Source of the DNA: Pseudoalteromonas sp. MSK9-3
GTDB taxonomy: Bacteria; Pseudomonadota; Gammaproteobacteria; Enterobacterales; Alteromonadaceae
DNA: 64,000 bases
Assembly: GCF_003590335.1 (NCBI RefSeq)
Contig: NZ_MIET01000036.1
Coordinates: 1-64,000, forward strand
Direction: 5' to 3'
Part shown: piece by piece, positions 38,566 to 46,009 of the stretch
Layout: each line of letters begins with the position of its first letter
Position numbering within the stretch: the stretch's first letter is position 1
The notes under the pieces: generated by a model
What the model saw: only the letters and a program-made list of their open reading frames with translations
Told to the model about the DNA's origin: nothing
Database searches by the model: none
Translations under genes and position numbers: made by a program

Positions 38566-40224
38566 CTAATCTCCAACGCGTTGCCAACGATAAACCCAAT
38601 TAAAATGCACTGGTACAGGGCCCGTCGTAAGCGGTTCACCCCAAGCAGTCGCGTTGTATGTTGAAACCAATTTATTACCGTTGCTATGTAAAAACTTAAA
38701 TTTACGTATATGACCAAACTTTAAAGTACTCTCGTCAGTCCCAATCAGTTGCAGTTGGCTTTTACAAAGTTCTAGCTCTGTTACTAATACACCATCATGT
38801 TGCTCACATTCAAAGCTCACAATTTCTCGCTCATCTGTGACAGCCCAAAAACCACTAAAGCTAATTGGTCCAGCTTGAATAAGTATTTCACCATTCTCTT
38901 TGAAATCAACATCAACCGTTGATAACCCATCCGTATTCTCAAGCGTAAAGCGACCAGGTACTAATGTGTTAGGATCAACGTATCCTTGCGTTAAGAAGTC
39001 ATGTCCGTATATATCATTACTTTCATTTTGATAAATCGCACTGTAGCCACCGAGTACAGTTCCTGTAAACCCTAAGTCCCAGCTTATGCCATTAGCTAAA
39101 GCAACATGCACTTGTTGATCATTCTTATATTCCCAAGTGAATGTCTGAGTATTCTCTGCATTGTCACTACTTGGATCTATAAACGAAATCACGCCTGTAT
39201 TTCCTTCATGAAAAACAATCTGGTGACCTGCACCATCCGCCGATGCACTAAAGCCTGCAGGTATTTTAGAATAGTAAGTCTCATTTAAGTTAATGCTAAG
39301 ATCGCTTAGCAGCGCAACTGACTCTTTTGTCACTATGGTATGGCGCTCTGTAACCTTAAACTGTGACAAATCTAATTGAGATGCGGTTAAATTATCCGGC
39401 ATAACTATCTTACGTGTGATCAAATAGTCAATAACGACACTATCACCGAGTCCACTTCTCAATACAACATCACTTATTTGACTTTCCACATCTAATAACA
39501 CATCAGCTTCATTCGCCACTTTAAAGTGCTGTGGTTCACTTAATGTGGTACCTTCATGTTTATCAAATATGATGCTGTGCCCCGATTGCTGAGCAGCCCC
39601 AGACAAACGCACATATTTGTGTGTTGATGCAGTACTAATTGGAAGCAATAAATTAACCACATCATCATTTAAGACCACTTCCAAAGGGCGATCAAAATTA
39701 TCTGATAACTTCAAAAACTGTTTACCCGCATGCAGCTGTGTATCACTAAATTCATTTCTAACAACCTGATCTGAAGTCGTACTTTCGTAAACTCCATCTA
39801 AGTCCCCGTCTGTTTTGATTTCCCAAGTTGCAGCAGTGATATCTGAGCCGCTTAATGTAATTTGTTTTTTTGCACTCACACTACAATAATCTAACGGGAC
39901 GATACCACATGTTCCGTCAACGATATTTAGCGTCACGATCCCTGTAGAATCTAAACTCCAATGAAACTTTTGAACGATGCCATCATGACTATACCGCCCT
40001 GTCTGTAATTGAGATTGTTGCACAAACGAGTTAGAGAAAACTTGATTAAAGTGACTCCCATGAAACTCTATCTGTGCCGTATCTCCCTTCCAGCTACCCA
40101 ATAGCGCATATTCACTTTCAACTTTAAATGCTTTTTTCTCACTTGCGACTTGTGTTTCATAATATTGTTGGCTGCCGCACCCTGCAACTAATGCTAAAGC
40201 GCCTAATATAACCATGTATTTCAT
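38566..40224 (-). CDS. Lipoprotein of unknown function
   Basis: This 552-residue protein has a classic lipoprotein signal: M-K-Y-M, a hydrophobic stretch, then L-V-A-G-C, so it is expected to be lipidated at Cys16. The remainder is beta-strand-rich, with many short Gly/Asp/Thr turns and recurring phrases of the type G-H-x-I-x-F-x-x-H-E-G (around residues 210 and 335) that suggest two or more related beta domains. I recognise no enzyme motif and no known family. It is 57 bases downstream of the TolC-like gene on the same strand and upstream of the synthetase operon. Cell-envelope location next to an export protein suggests a role in secretion, surface retention or self-protection, but this is context only. 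Confidence 0.7.
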   Translation of the reverse strand: MKYMVILGALALVAGCGSQQYYETQVASEKKAFKVESEYALLGSWKGDTAQIEFHGSHFNQVFSNSFVQQSQLQTGRYSHDGIVQKFHWSLDSTGIVTLNIVDGTCGIVPLDYCSVSAKKQITLSGSDITAATWEIKTDGDLDGVYESTTSDQVVRNEFSDTQLHAGKQFLKLSDNFDRPLEVVLNDDVVNLLLPISTASTHKYVRLSGAAQQSGHSIIFDKHEGTTLSEPQHFKVANEADVLLDVESQISDVVLRSGLGDSVVIDYLITRKIVMPDNLTASQLDLSQFKVTERHTIVTKESVALLSDLSINLNETYYSKIPAGFSASADGAGHQIVFHEGNTGVISFIDPSSDNAENTQTFTWEYKNDQQVHVALANGISWDLGFTGTVLGGYSAIYQNESNDIYGHDFLTQGYVDPNTLVPGRFTLENTDGLSTVDVDFKENGEILIQAGPISFSGFWAVTDEREIVSFECEQHDGVLVTELELCKSQLQLIGTDESTLKFGHIRKFKFLHSNGNKLVSTYNATAWGEPLTTGPVPVHFNWVYRWQRVGD

Positions 40225-40281
40225 GTAAACTATCTCCTATTCATATTTATCGGTCAGCGACAGCAAAGTCACTATGTGCAC

Positions 40282-41652
40282 CTATTTATCGACAGTCACT
40301 CGCTGTGCTAATACGCCACTAAATAAACGATTTAAAAAACCAACTTCAGTGTTCGATAACTCACCCATTACCTCTTTTAGCGAAATATATAATTTCACAT
40401 ACTGGTATTTCTCTTGGATCAGCTGAATCTTCTCTGACATTAACCGAGCGCGGTTATCTAACACTCGACTAAATGGCCCTAGACCACTGAAGTATTCATC
40501 TTCTGAATTTTTCAATGCTAATTCTACCGCCTCAACAGCCAGACCATTCGCAGCTAATGAGTGTGAAATTGCACGCAAAGTTCTATGGTTTTTCAATATT
40601 TGCTGCTTAACCTCCAACTGTTTAAGCTTTTTCATGTATTTCGCGCGTTCCATAGAAAGCTTTGCTTCGCTGCTCGCAGAGCTTACACCTCCACCATTAT
40701 AAATTGGCATTTCCAAATACACGCCAATATTCCAACCATGCCGATTTAATGTATCAGGGTGCTGAAAGTTGTACGTCGAATCGGTATTACTATCGGTGTA
40801 ACTCAGCCGACTCGTCACAGTAGGCAAGTGCTTCGCCTTTTTTGCTTTCCAATTCTCATTGGCAACCGTCAAATCTAAACTCGCAAGTTTAAACCCCCAG
40901 TTATTCTTAAACTTTTTTTGTAAATGTGTGATTGACTCAGTGGGATTATGCAGTACAGGTATTTCACCAGATACAGCATGAATAGCATCTACATCAACTT
41001 GCGTAATTAAAGATAACTGCTCAAAAGCCAAAGCGAGATCATTTTTTGCAAGTATTTCATCAGATTCAACTTTGAGCTGCTGTGATTCTGACTCTTTCAA
41101 TTCACTGATTTTGACTAAGCCCACCGCATAGCGATTAGTAATAATACTATTTTGCTTTTCATACGCATCTAGCGTCTCTTGAATAAAGAGTAACTTCTCT
41201 TGCGCTTCTACTACATCTAAGTATGCTGATAAAAAATCACTGGTATAGGAAGACAATGCTTGTTGAAATTTGACTTTGGCCTGAGTCGAGCCGTACTGAC
41301 TACCTTTATAATCATAGTAGGCTGGCAAATCAAATAATCGCTGACTCAACCCTAATTCATATTCCGCAGCATCCGATGCTGATTTTTGCGCCCCTTTATA
41401 TTGCAATAGATTATGAGTATCTAACGCTTGTGTTTGAGCATCATAACGCACATGTGCTGATAACTTTAACTGAGGTAATAGCTGCGCAAAAGACTGCTTC
41501 TCACCCTCTAACCCCGCCAAATATGCAACACGCTCAGCATTGACAGACAAGTTATTTTTAACCCCGTTACTGTATAGCTCGATAAGCGTACTGCCATGAG
41601 CAGCGCTCATGTATGTCAGTGACATGCAAAGACAAATTAGATTAAACTTCAA
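40282..41652 (-). CDS. TolC-family outer-membrane efflux protein
   Basis: The 456-residue protein begins with a Sec signal peptide (cleavage after S-A-A-H-G, about residue 20). It has two related halves rich in long alpha-helical, coiled-coil sequence with A/S/L heptads, and an N-terminal half containing L-L-P-Q-L-K-L-S-A, a typical TolC-family start of the first repeat. TolC proteins form trimeric outer-membrane channels that take substrates from inner-membrane transporters. Gene position, in the cluster 130 bases after the thioesterase and on the same strand as the SyrD-like exporter gene, makes it the likely outer channel for the peptide. No membrane-fusion protein gene is nearby, so the complete machine needs a partner encoded elsewhere or works differently. 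Confidence 0.85.
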   Translation of the reverse strand: MKFNLICLCMSLTYMSAAHGSTLIELYSNGVKNNLSVNAERVAYLAGLEGEKQSFAQLLPQLKLSAHVRYDAQTQALDTHNLLQYKGAQKSASDAAEYELGLSQRLFDLPAYYDYKGSQYGSTQAKVKFQQALSSYTSDFLSAYLDVVEAQEKLLFIQETLDAYEKQNSIITNRYAVGLVKISELKESESQQLKVESDEILAKNDLALAFEQLSLITQVDVDAIHAVSGEIPVLHNPTESITHLQKKFKNNWGFKLASLDLTVANENWKAKKAKHLPTVTSRLSYTDSNTDSTYNFQHPDTLNRHGWNIGVYLEMPIYNGGGVSSASSEAKLSMERAKYMKKLKQLEVKQQILKNHRTLRAISHSLAANGLAVEAVELALKNSEDEYFSGLGPFSRVLDNRARLMSEKIQLIQEKYQYVKLYISLKEVMGELSNTEVGFLNRLFSGVLAQRVTVDK

Positions 41653-41782
41653 CGAAACCCCCTACCTCTAACGATAAATCGATCTATCTCACGAGTGAGA
41701 TATTGAAATAATAAAGACACGCCATAATTACTTGAAATTCTAACGCTGTCTGCCAAATAAAAATAAATTAAACCCGCTCTGT

Positions 41783-42577
41783 TTACGCCGCATTTGTCGC
41801 AAGCTGAGTTTCAAAGTAAAGATTTAACTGAGCTATAACTTGATGAGGGTGCGTATCAATAAAAAAGTGCCCGCCTGAACATTCAACCCTAGAAAAATCA
41901 GAAAAATACATACCCCACATATCAATTTCTTCATCAGAAATAGCATCATCTTTACCAAATAACACGGTGACCGGCGAAGGTATATTCACGTTTCCTTTAT
42001 AGCTATATTCCCCTGCGACTTTAAAGTCAGACCTTAGCATTGGTAAATGCAACTCTATTAATTCTTTGTTTTCAAGAATTTCCGCAGGTGTTCCTTTCAT
42101 GTCTTTTAATTCTTGAATAAAATCAACATCAGGTAGCTCGTAAACCTTCCGATCAAAACATTTTCTTTGAGGACCCGCACTCCCTGATGCAAAGAAATGC
42201 AACGGAGGCTTTAAACCAGCTCGAATAGCGCGGATGATTAATTCAAAACCAATCCGGCTTCCTAAACTATGACCAAAAAGAATATAATCAGAGTGTAATA
42301 TCGGTGCCAGTTCACTAAATAATGATTCAACCAATGATGTCATATCAGCAATCGGCTCTGCGGAAAAATGAGATCCTCTTCCTGGTAGTTGAATAATATT
42401 AAGTTCAACATTGTCGGGAAGCAAATCTACCCACGGATAGAAGACAGATACGCCACCGCCAGCATAAGGGAAACAAATTAATTTAACATCTGCATTCGGT
42501 CGAGGTTTTGGCGTGACGCACCATTTGCTCATTGTGCTCTGTTTCTTATTGAGAGTATACATGTCAGATTGCTCCAT
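41783..42577 (-). CDS. Type II thioesterase
   Basis: This alpha/beta hydrolase of up to 264 residues belongs to the GrsT-like external thioesterases that clear mis-primed carrier domains in NRPS/PKS lines. Landmarks are the early F-P-Y-A-G-G-G, the nucleophile elbow G-H-S-L-G-S, F-G-K-D-D with the acid, and G-G-H-F-F-I with the catalytic histidine. The chain-releasing thioesterase is not this protein and should lie to the left of the window, at the end of the last synthetase. The longest frame starts at 42577, sharing one base with the upstream stop (TAATG). An internal ATG at 42562 has a GGAG site in front of it and is an equally good start. Confidence 0.92.
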   Translation of the reverse strand: MEQSDMYTLNKKQSTMSKWCVTPKPRPNADVKLICFPYAGGGVSVFYPWVDLLPDNVELNIIQLPGRGSHFSAEPIADMTSLVESLFSELAPILHSDYILFGHSLGSRIGFELIIRAIRAGLKPPLHFFASGSAGPQRKCFDRKVYELPDVDFIQELKDMKGTPAEILENKELIELHLPMLRSDFKVAGEYSYKGNVNIPSPVTVLFGKDDAISDEEIDMWGMYFSDFSRVECSGGHFFIDTHPHQVIAQLNLYFETQLATNAA

Positions 42578-42813
42578 TAGTTTAGCGGTTGGATTAAATT
42601 CTCAAGGTCCATTTCCAACTGAGAATTGACTGCTTGTGAATGTAAAAATACACCGTCGGCACCATCCAGCTTTCCGCGAGAGTAACCTTGTTCATATGCC
42701 CATTTAACTAACTCAAGCTCTTTTCTAGATAGTGATTTTGCTACTGGCATGCTGCGATCCTTTGTCTTGTTATATAGTTTTACGTATCTTTTTTCATCAG
42801 ACTCATTGAACAT
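42577..42813 (-). CDS. Small protein of unknown function, first gene of the cluster
   Basis: The protein has 78 residues and is charged and probably helical, with repeated Lys/Arg/Glu and a Y-E-Q-G-Y-S-R-G-K-L-D-G-A-D-G stretch. It does not have the N-x-E-x-Q-x-S-x-W-P signature of MbtH-like proteins, although it occupies a position where such helper genes often sit. No signal peptide, membrane segment or DNA-binding motif is evident. The ATG at 42813 is preferred because AAAGGTG lies about nine bases upstream; a GTG at 42840 would extend it by nine residues. It is coupled to the thioesterase gene by a one-base overlap and appears to lead the transcript. Confidence 0.65.
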   Translation of the reverse strand: MFNESDEKRYVKLYNKTKDRSMPVAKSLSRKELELVKWAYEQGYSRGKLDGADGVFLHSQAVNSQLEMDLENLIQPLN

Positions 42814-43656
42814 TGCTATTACACCTTTATAAGTAAGCACTATATAAAATGAACATACATGGGCTTTTTAAATACGGCATACACATACTTCATTTTTCAT
42901 ATTTGTTTAAGATTAGAGAGAAGTTATTTACGTATTGTCTTCATCTCGTCAACAGCACCTAGATTACACAGGAAACCTAAAAAGTTGAAATTATGAAATG
43001 TTATCTAACCTCTAAAAAAAAATAAAATAAAAGAACGCAAACGATTGTTTTTAATGCTTAAAATAAAAAATATAACGAAACCGAATATATAACAATTACA
43101 AAAACAAAAAATATTAGTGCAATCCTTCATACTTTTTGATGCAACTAAAAAACAAATAATACTGCTTGTCAGACGATATGTGGCCGGGCGAAGACTTTAA
43201 GTATTAAAAGTCATATTATCAATCATTAAATAAAAAAACAAAAACAATAAAAACAATAGCTAATGACAAAAAAAGCAAAAACCAGATAATAAAAAGCATC
43301 AGTCAGGCCTTTGCCATCTGCATTTTAATTTTTTTAAGCATGATTTAAATAAATCCTTAATTGTCAGACCAGCCATCACCTCGTTCAAAATCTCCCTATC
43401 TATTAATATCGTAAAATGAACGGCCAACTTTCATCATCTGTACCTATAAGCACTTGGAATAAAAAAGGTAACAGCAATTCCTGAGTGGCCGAACAATCTT
43501 GATTCTGATATAATCCAGCTATTCAAAAATAATAATTAACGACATGCATCGTAGACTGATGATACAACAAGTCATGTTATGTCGAACATTTATCATGCAA
43601 GTGTTCCGTGTTTCATGACCTAAACATGTCACACACTTGGCAAAACCACAATTTAC
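42814..43656. other. AT-rich divergent intergenic region
   Basis: About 840 bases without a convincing gene on either strand separate the minus-strand biosynthetic genes from the plus-strand ParB-like gene, so promoters for both should lie here. On the minus strand, TTGACG (plus 42947-42952) and a weak TAAATA (plus 42925-42930), 16 bases apart, are a possible promoter about 110 bases before the 78-residue gene. Around 43543-43630 there is a cluster of related GACATG, GTCATG, CATGAC and ACATGTC words that could be operators. The middle (43000-43300) is almost pure A/T with oligo-A tracts and holds nothing else I can identify. Confidence 0.6.
43507..43514 (+). promoter_or_regulatory. Extended -10 promoter element before the ParB-like gene
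   Basis: TG-A-TATAAT is a perfect extended -10 (TGnTATAAT) on the plus strand about 150 bases before the gene. No good -35 is present at the proper distance, which is acceptable for an extended -10. The leader then contains the CATG-type repeats described for this region. Confidence 0.45.
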
Positions 43657-43671
43657 TTGAGCAACAGAACT

Positions 43672-44754
43672 ATGGTAGAAAAACTAGATCAATTACTATT
43701 GGCCAGCGTTAACAATAAAGAACTGTTTCATATTGAATCATTTGAGTATAAATCACTTTTTCTTAGCTCAGTTCAACCAGACGATTCAAATGCTAGGTTT
43801 ATGCCGTGTATTTTTATTGAAGACGAGCATGCAAAGCAATTTATTACACGCAATATCACCAAAAGACAACTCAGTGAGATTTACCAAGCTGAAAATCATG
43901 TAATGATCGGTAAGTCTTGTATTATAAATTGTCTAAAATATGGATCTAATGAATGGAAGAAAGCCAATACAACTATCGAGTCCATCGTTGAGCTTGGCGA
44001 AAACATCTCCGTTTCAGAAATGATTCAAGCACCGACCGTCTATCCAACAAATGATGGTCATTATCAAATACTCACTGGGCACCGTCGATTTTTCGCATTA
44101 GTGTTTGCATATGGTTTCTCTCATGTTGCACAATTTAAAGTATATGAAAACAAACCACTGCTATCGAAAGTAAAGCAGTTCCAGGAAAATGCGAGTCGCG
44201 AAGACCTGCCTCAATACGGTAAATTACAAGCATTCTTGTCTGCCATGAGAGAAATCGATTCTCTAGACCAAGCACGTCTAAAGCTGGGAGATAAAAAGCT
44301 AACCGTTAAGGATAAAGCGAAGAATTTAGGGATTTCCATGGGTGCCTTTGATAATTATAATGTTTTGACTCGATACCCAGAAGTCATCGAAGCCTATGAA
44401 AAAGGCCTAACAAACTCATTTGTCGGTACAAAAAAAATCGTCTTAAAAATTGAAAACGATTACAAAGTACAACACGATAAAAAGCTACTCAATTTATCTG
44501 ACAGAAAGTATATTGGCGATCTCATTGAGCAGCAATTAGCAGGGAAGAAAGCCGCCAAAAAAGTCACCACGACTTATAACTTAAAAAATATTCACTCTGT
44601 CGATATATTAAAAACATTACTTTTTAGCAATGTTGCAGATCTAAACCTTGAATTAGACTGGGATAATTTAGATTGGAATAATGCTCAAAGTGTTAACAAT
44701 GCACTGTCTGAACTTATTGCTACACTATCAAATCAAAAAGACATCGACCTCTAA
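43672..44754 (+). CDS. ParB/Srx-fold domain protein, orphan, possible regulator
   Basis: The protein has 360 residues. The N-terminal half has the ParB-like fold: a Y-P-T-N-D-G-H-Y-Q-I-L-T-G-H-R-R-F-F-A-L segment corresponding to the conserved G-E-R-R motif, and Q-E-N-A-S-R-E-D-L-P, equivalent to the N-E-N-x-x-R-E-D-L box. A helix-turn-helix-like segment follows (V-K-D-K-A-K-N-L-G-I-S-M-G-A-F-D, about 213-228). There is no neighbouring parA gene, so chromosome or plasmid partition is unlikely to be its only role. It faces away from the biosynthetic genes across a shared promoter region, the usual place for a pathway regulator; ParB-fold regulators such as SbnI of staphyloferrin B synthesis are known. 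The ATG at 43672 was chosen; a TTG at 43657 would add five residues and lacks a ribosome site. Confidence 0.7.
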   Translation: MVEKLDQLLLASVNNKELFHIESFEYKSLFLSSVQPDDSNARFMPCIFIEDEHAKQFITRNITKRQLSEIYQAENHVMIGKSCIINCLKYGSNEWKKANTTIESIVELGENISVSEMIQAPTVYPTNDGHYQILTGHRRFFALVFAYGFSHVAQFKVYENKPLLSKVKQFQENASREDLPQYGKLQAFLSAMREIDSLDQARLKLGDKKLTVKDKAKNLGISMGAFDNYNVLTRYPEVIEAYEKGLTNSFVGTKKIVLKIENDYKVQHDKKLLNLSDRKYIGDLIEQQLAGKKAAKKVTTTYNLKNIHSVDILKTLLFSNVADLNLELDWDNLDWNNAQSVNNALSELIATLSNQKDIDL

Positions 44755-44767
44755 CGAGACAATCATT

Positions 44768-44812
44768 ACTATGCGAAAGCTTGACGGTCTTTTCGTCCAG
44801 CTTTCGCATAGT
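44768..44812 (+). terminator. Long hairpin after the ParB-like gene
   Basis: ACTATGCGAAAGCTTGACG (44768-44786) pairs with 44794-44812 over 19 bases with one mismatch around a seven-base loop, GTCTTTT. It begins 13 bases after the stop. There is no T run directly downstream, so it is a strong transcript-end structure rather than a textbook intrinsic terminator. Confidence 0.55.
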
Positions 44813-45062
44813 TGATGTATCCTTTTATAAAGCCGCCGCAAGCAACCTGTTAGCAGGTCTCCACTCGACACACCTACACCCTCGAGCAAGAAGCTTTAAT
44901 CAACTTGATTTTATCAAAGTCGTAATGTTAAATTTGCGATGACCTCACAAAAACCGAACCTTTTTCAGGTTCAATTGTTACATTTTATATAGGTTAAAGC
45001 ATTGAAATACGCTGCTATTGCTATAAAATTGTAAGTGGCTAGGTAAGTAAAAGGACGATATC
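44813..45062. other. Intergenic leader before the LytTR gene
   Basis: No gene is seen between the hairpin and the LytTR frame. The sequence holds two short hairpins, ACCTG-TTAG-CAGGT near 44848-44861 and GAACCT-TTTTC-AGGTTC near 44956-44972, and an AAAAGGA ribosome site near 45049-45055. No promoter could be picked with confidence. Confidence 0.4.
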
Positions 45063-45110
45063 ATTAAATTCAAGCTTCTCTCGACGTCACAGTTCAAGAA
45101 TGAGTGGATA

Positions 45111-45839
45111 TTGTCAACGCTTGTATGGACGATAATTATTATGTTGTTATCGATACTTACAATCATCCATGATGCGCTCGTGCTCACTCAGCATCAATTT
45201 GACAATCACCCTTTATGGGCGCCGCAAGAGTGGGGATTATGGTACTTACTGACCCCCATAACATTTCGTTTACTCAATCATTTATACGATCCAACTCAGG
45301 CAACTAAAAAACGACCCTATATTCTCGTTGGCTTAGTGATTTTTTGTTGTTCAATGACCTACCAAGCTATTTTTGATTTTTACTTTTACCATGATGAAAT
45401 CTCAAGAACTTTGGTCTACTTCGCGCCATCTCACCCTGTTGTGATTGGTATTATTATGGCGATATGGTATCACTTCCTAAAAGAACAGCCAGCAACAGAG
45501 CATCATGCTCAAACACTGTTAGTTGATAGCGGTAAAGATAAAGTAGTTTTACCGCTCGAAGACATCATAAATATTAACTCAGCCAGTAACTATGTCGAAA
45601 TTTTTACCCATGAGAAAATGTATTTAAAGCGCACGACATTAAAGGAAATTGAACAACGCTTGCCAGCCAAGTACTTTATACGAACCCACCGTTGCCACCT
45701 TATTAATATAAACTATATGGCGCGCATACAAACTTCCCTAACAGGCAGTCTCAGTATCGTGATGAAAAATGGCCAACCAGTCAACCTGAGCAAAACCTAT
45801 AAGCATCAAGTCAAACAACTCTGGCATGATGCTGCGTAA
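45111..45839 (+). CDS. Membrane-anchored LytTR-family transcriptional regulator
   Basis: This protein of at least 242 residues has an N-terminal membrane part with about four hydrophobic helices (residues 5-25, 45-60, 70-90, 105-120) and a C-terminal LytTR DNA-binding domain (about 140-240). The latter includes the I-x-x-I-N-S-A-S-N-Y-V-E-I motif, R-T-H-R-C-H-L-I-N and a final L-S-K-T-Y-K. There is no response-regulator receiver domain, so the signal is probably sensed by the membrane part. The TTG at 45111 is the first conventional start, but the frame is open back to 45051 and a good ribosome site, AAAAGGA, precedes an ATT at 45063; the true N-terminus may be 16 residues longer. The next gene encodes a TonB-receptor-like protein, a likely target. 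Confidence 0.82.
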   Translation: MSTLVWTIIIMLLSILTIIHDALVLTQHQFDNHPLWAPQEWGLWYLLTPITFRLLNHLYDPTQATKKRPYILVGLVIFCCSMTYQAIFDFYFYHDEISRTLVYFAPSHPVVIGIIMAIWYHFLKEQPATEHHAQTLLVDSGKDKVVLPLEDIININSASNYVEIFTHEKMYLKRTTLKEIEQRLPAKYFIRTHRCHLININYMARIQTSLTGSLSIVMKNGQPVNLSKTYKHQVKQLWHDAA

Positions 45840-46009
45840 TTGTCGTTCTCAATAGCACACTTATTCACTCCTCCCAATATGGTAGGGGTGAATAGCCCTA
45901 TTATATAACTCCCCCCAAAACTCGTCCCAATCATCCCTAAGACTTTGAAGTAGTTAGTTTGTTTATATTTAATAACTAGAGAAATCATACCGAGAGAAAG
46001 GAGCCGGTT

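Noticed and set aside
41783..42577. Chain-releasing thioesterase
   Set aside because: It is a stand-alone type II enzyme encoded at the opposite end of the cluster from the last module; the releasing domain must lie outside the window.
42577..42813. MbtH-like helper protein
   Set aside because: Size and location fit, but the conserved N-x-E-x-Q-x-S-x-W-P signature is absent. No MbtH homologue was found in the window.
43672..44754. Plasmid partition locus or replication origin
   Set aside because: No parA partner, replication protein or iteron array is visible next to the ParB-like gene.
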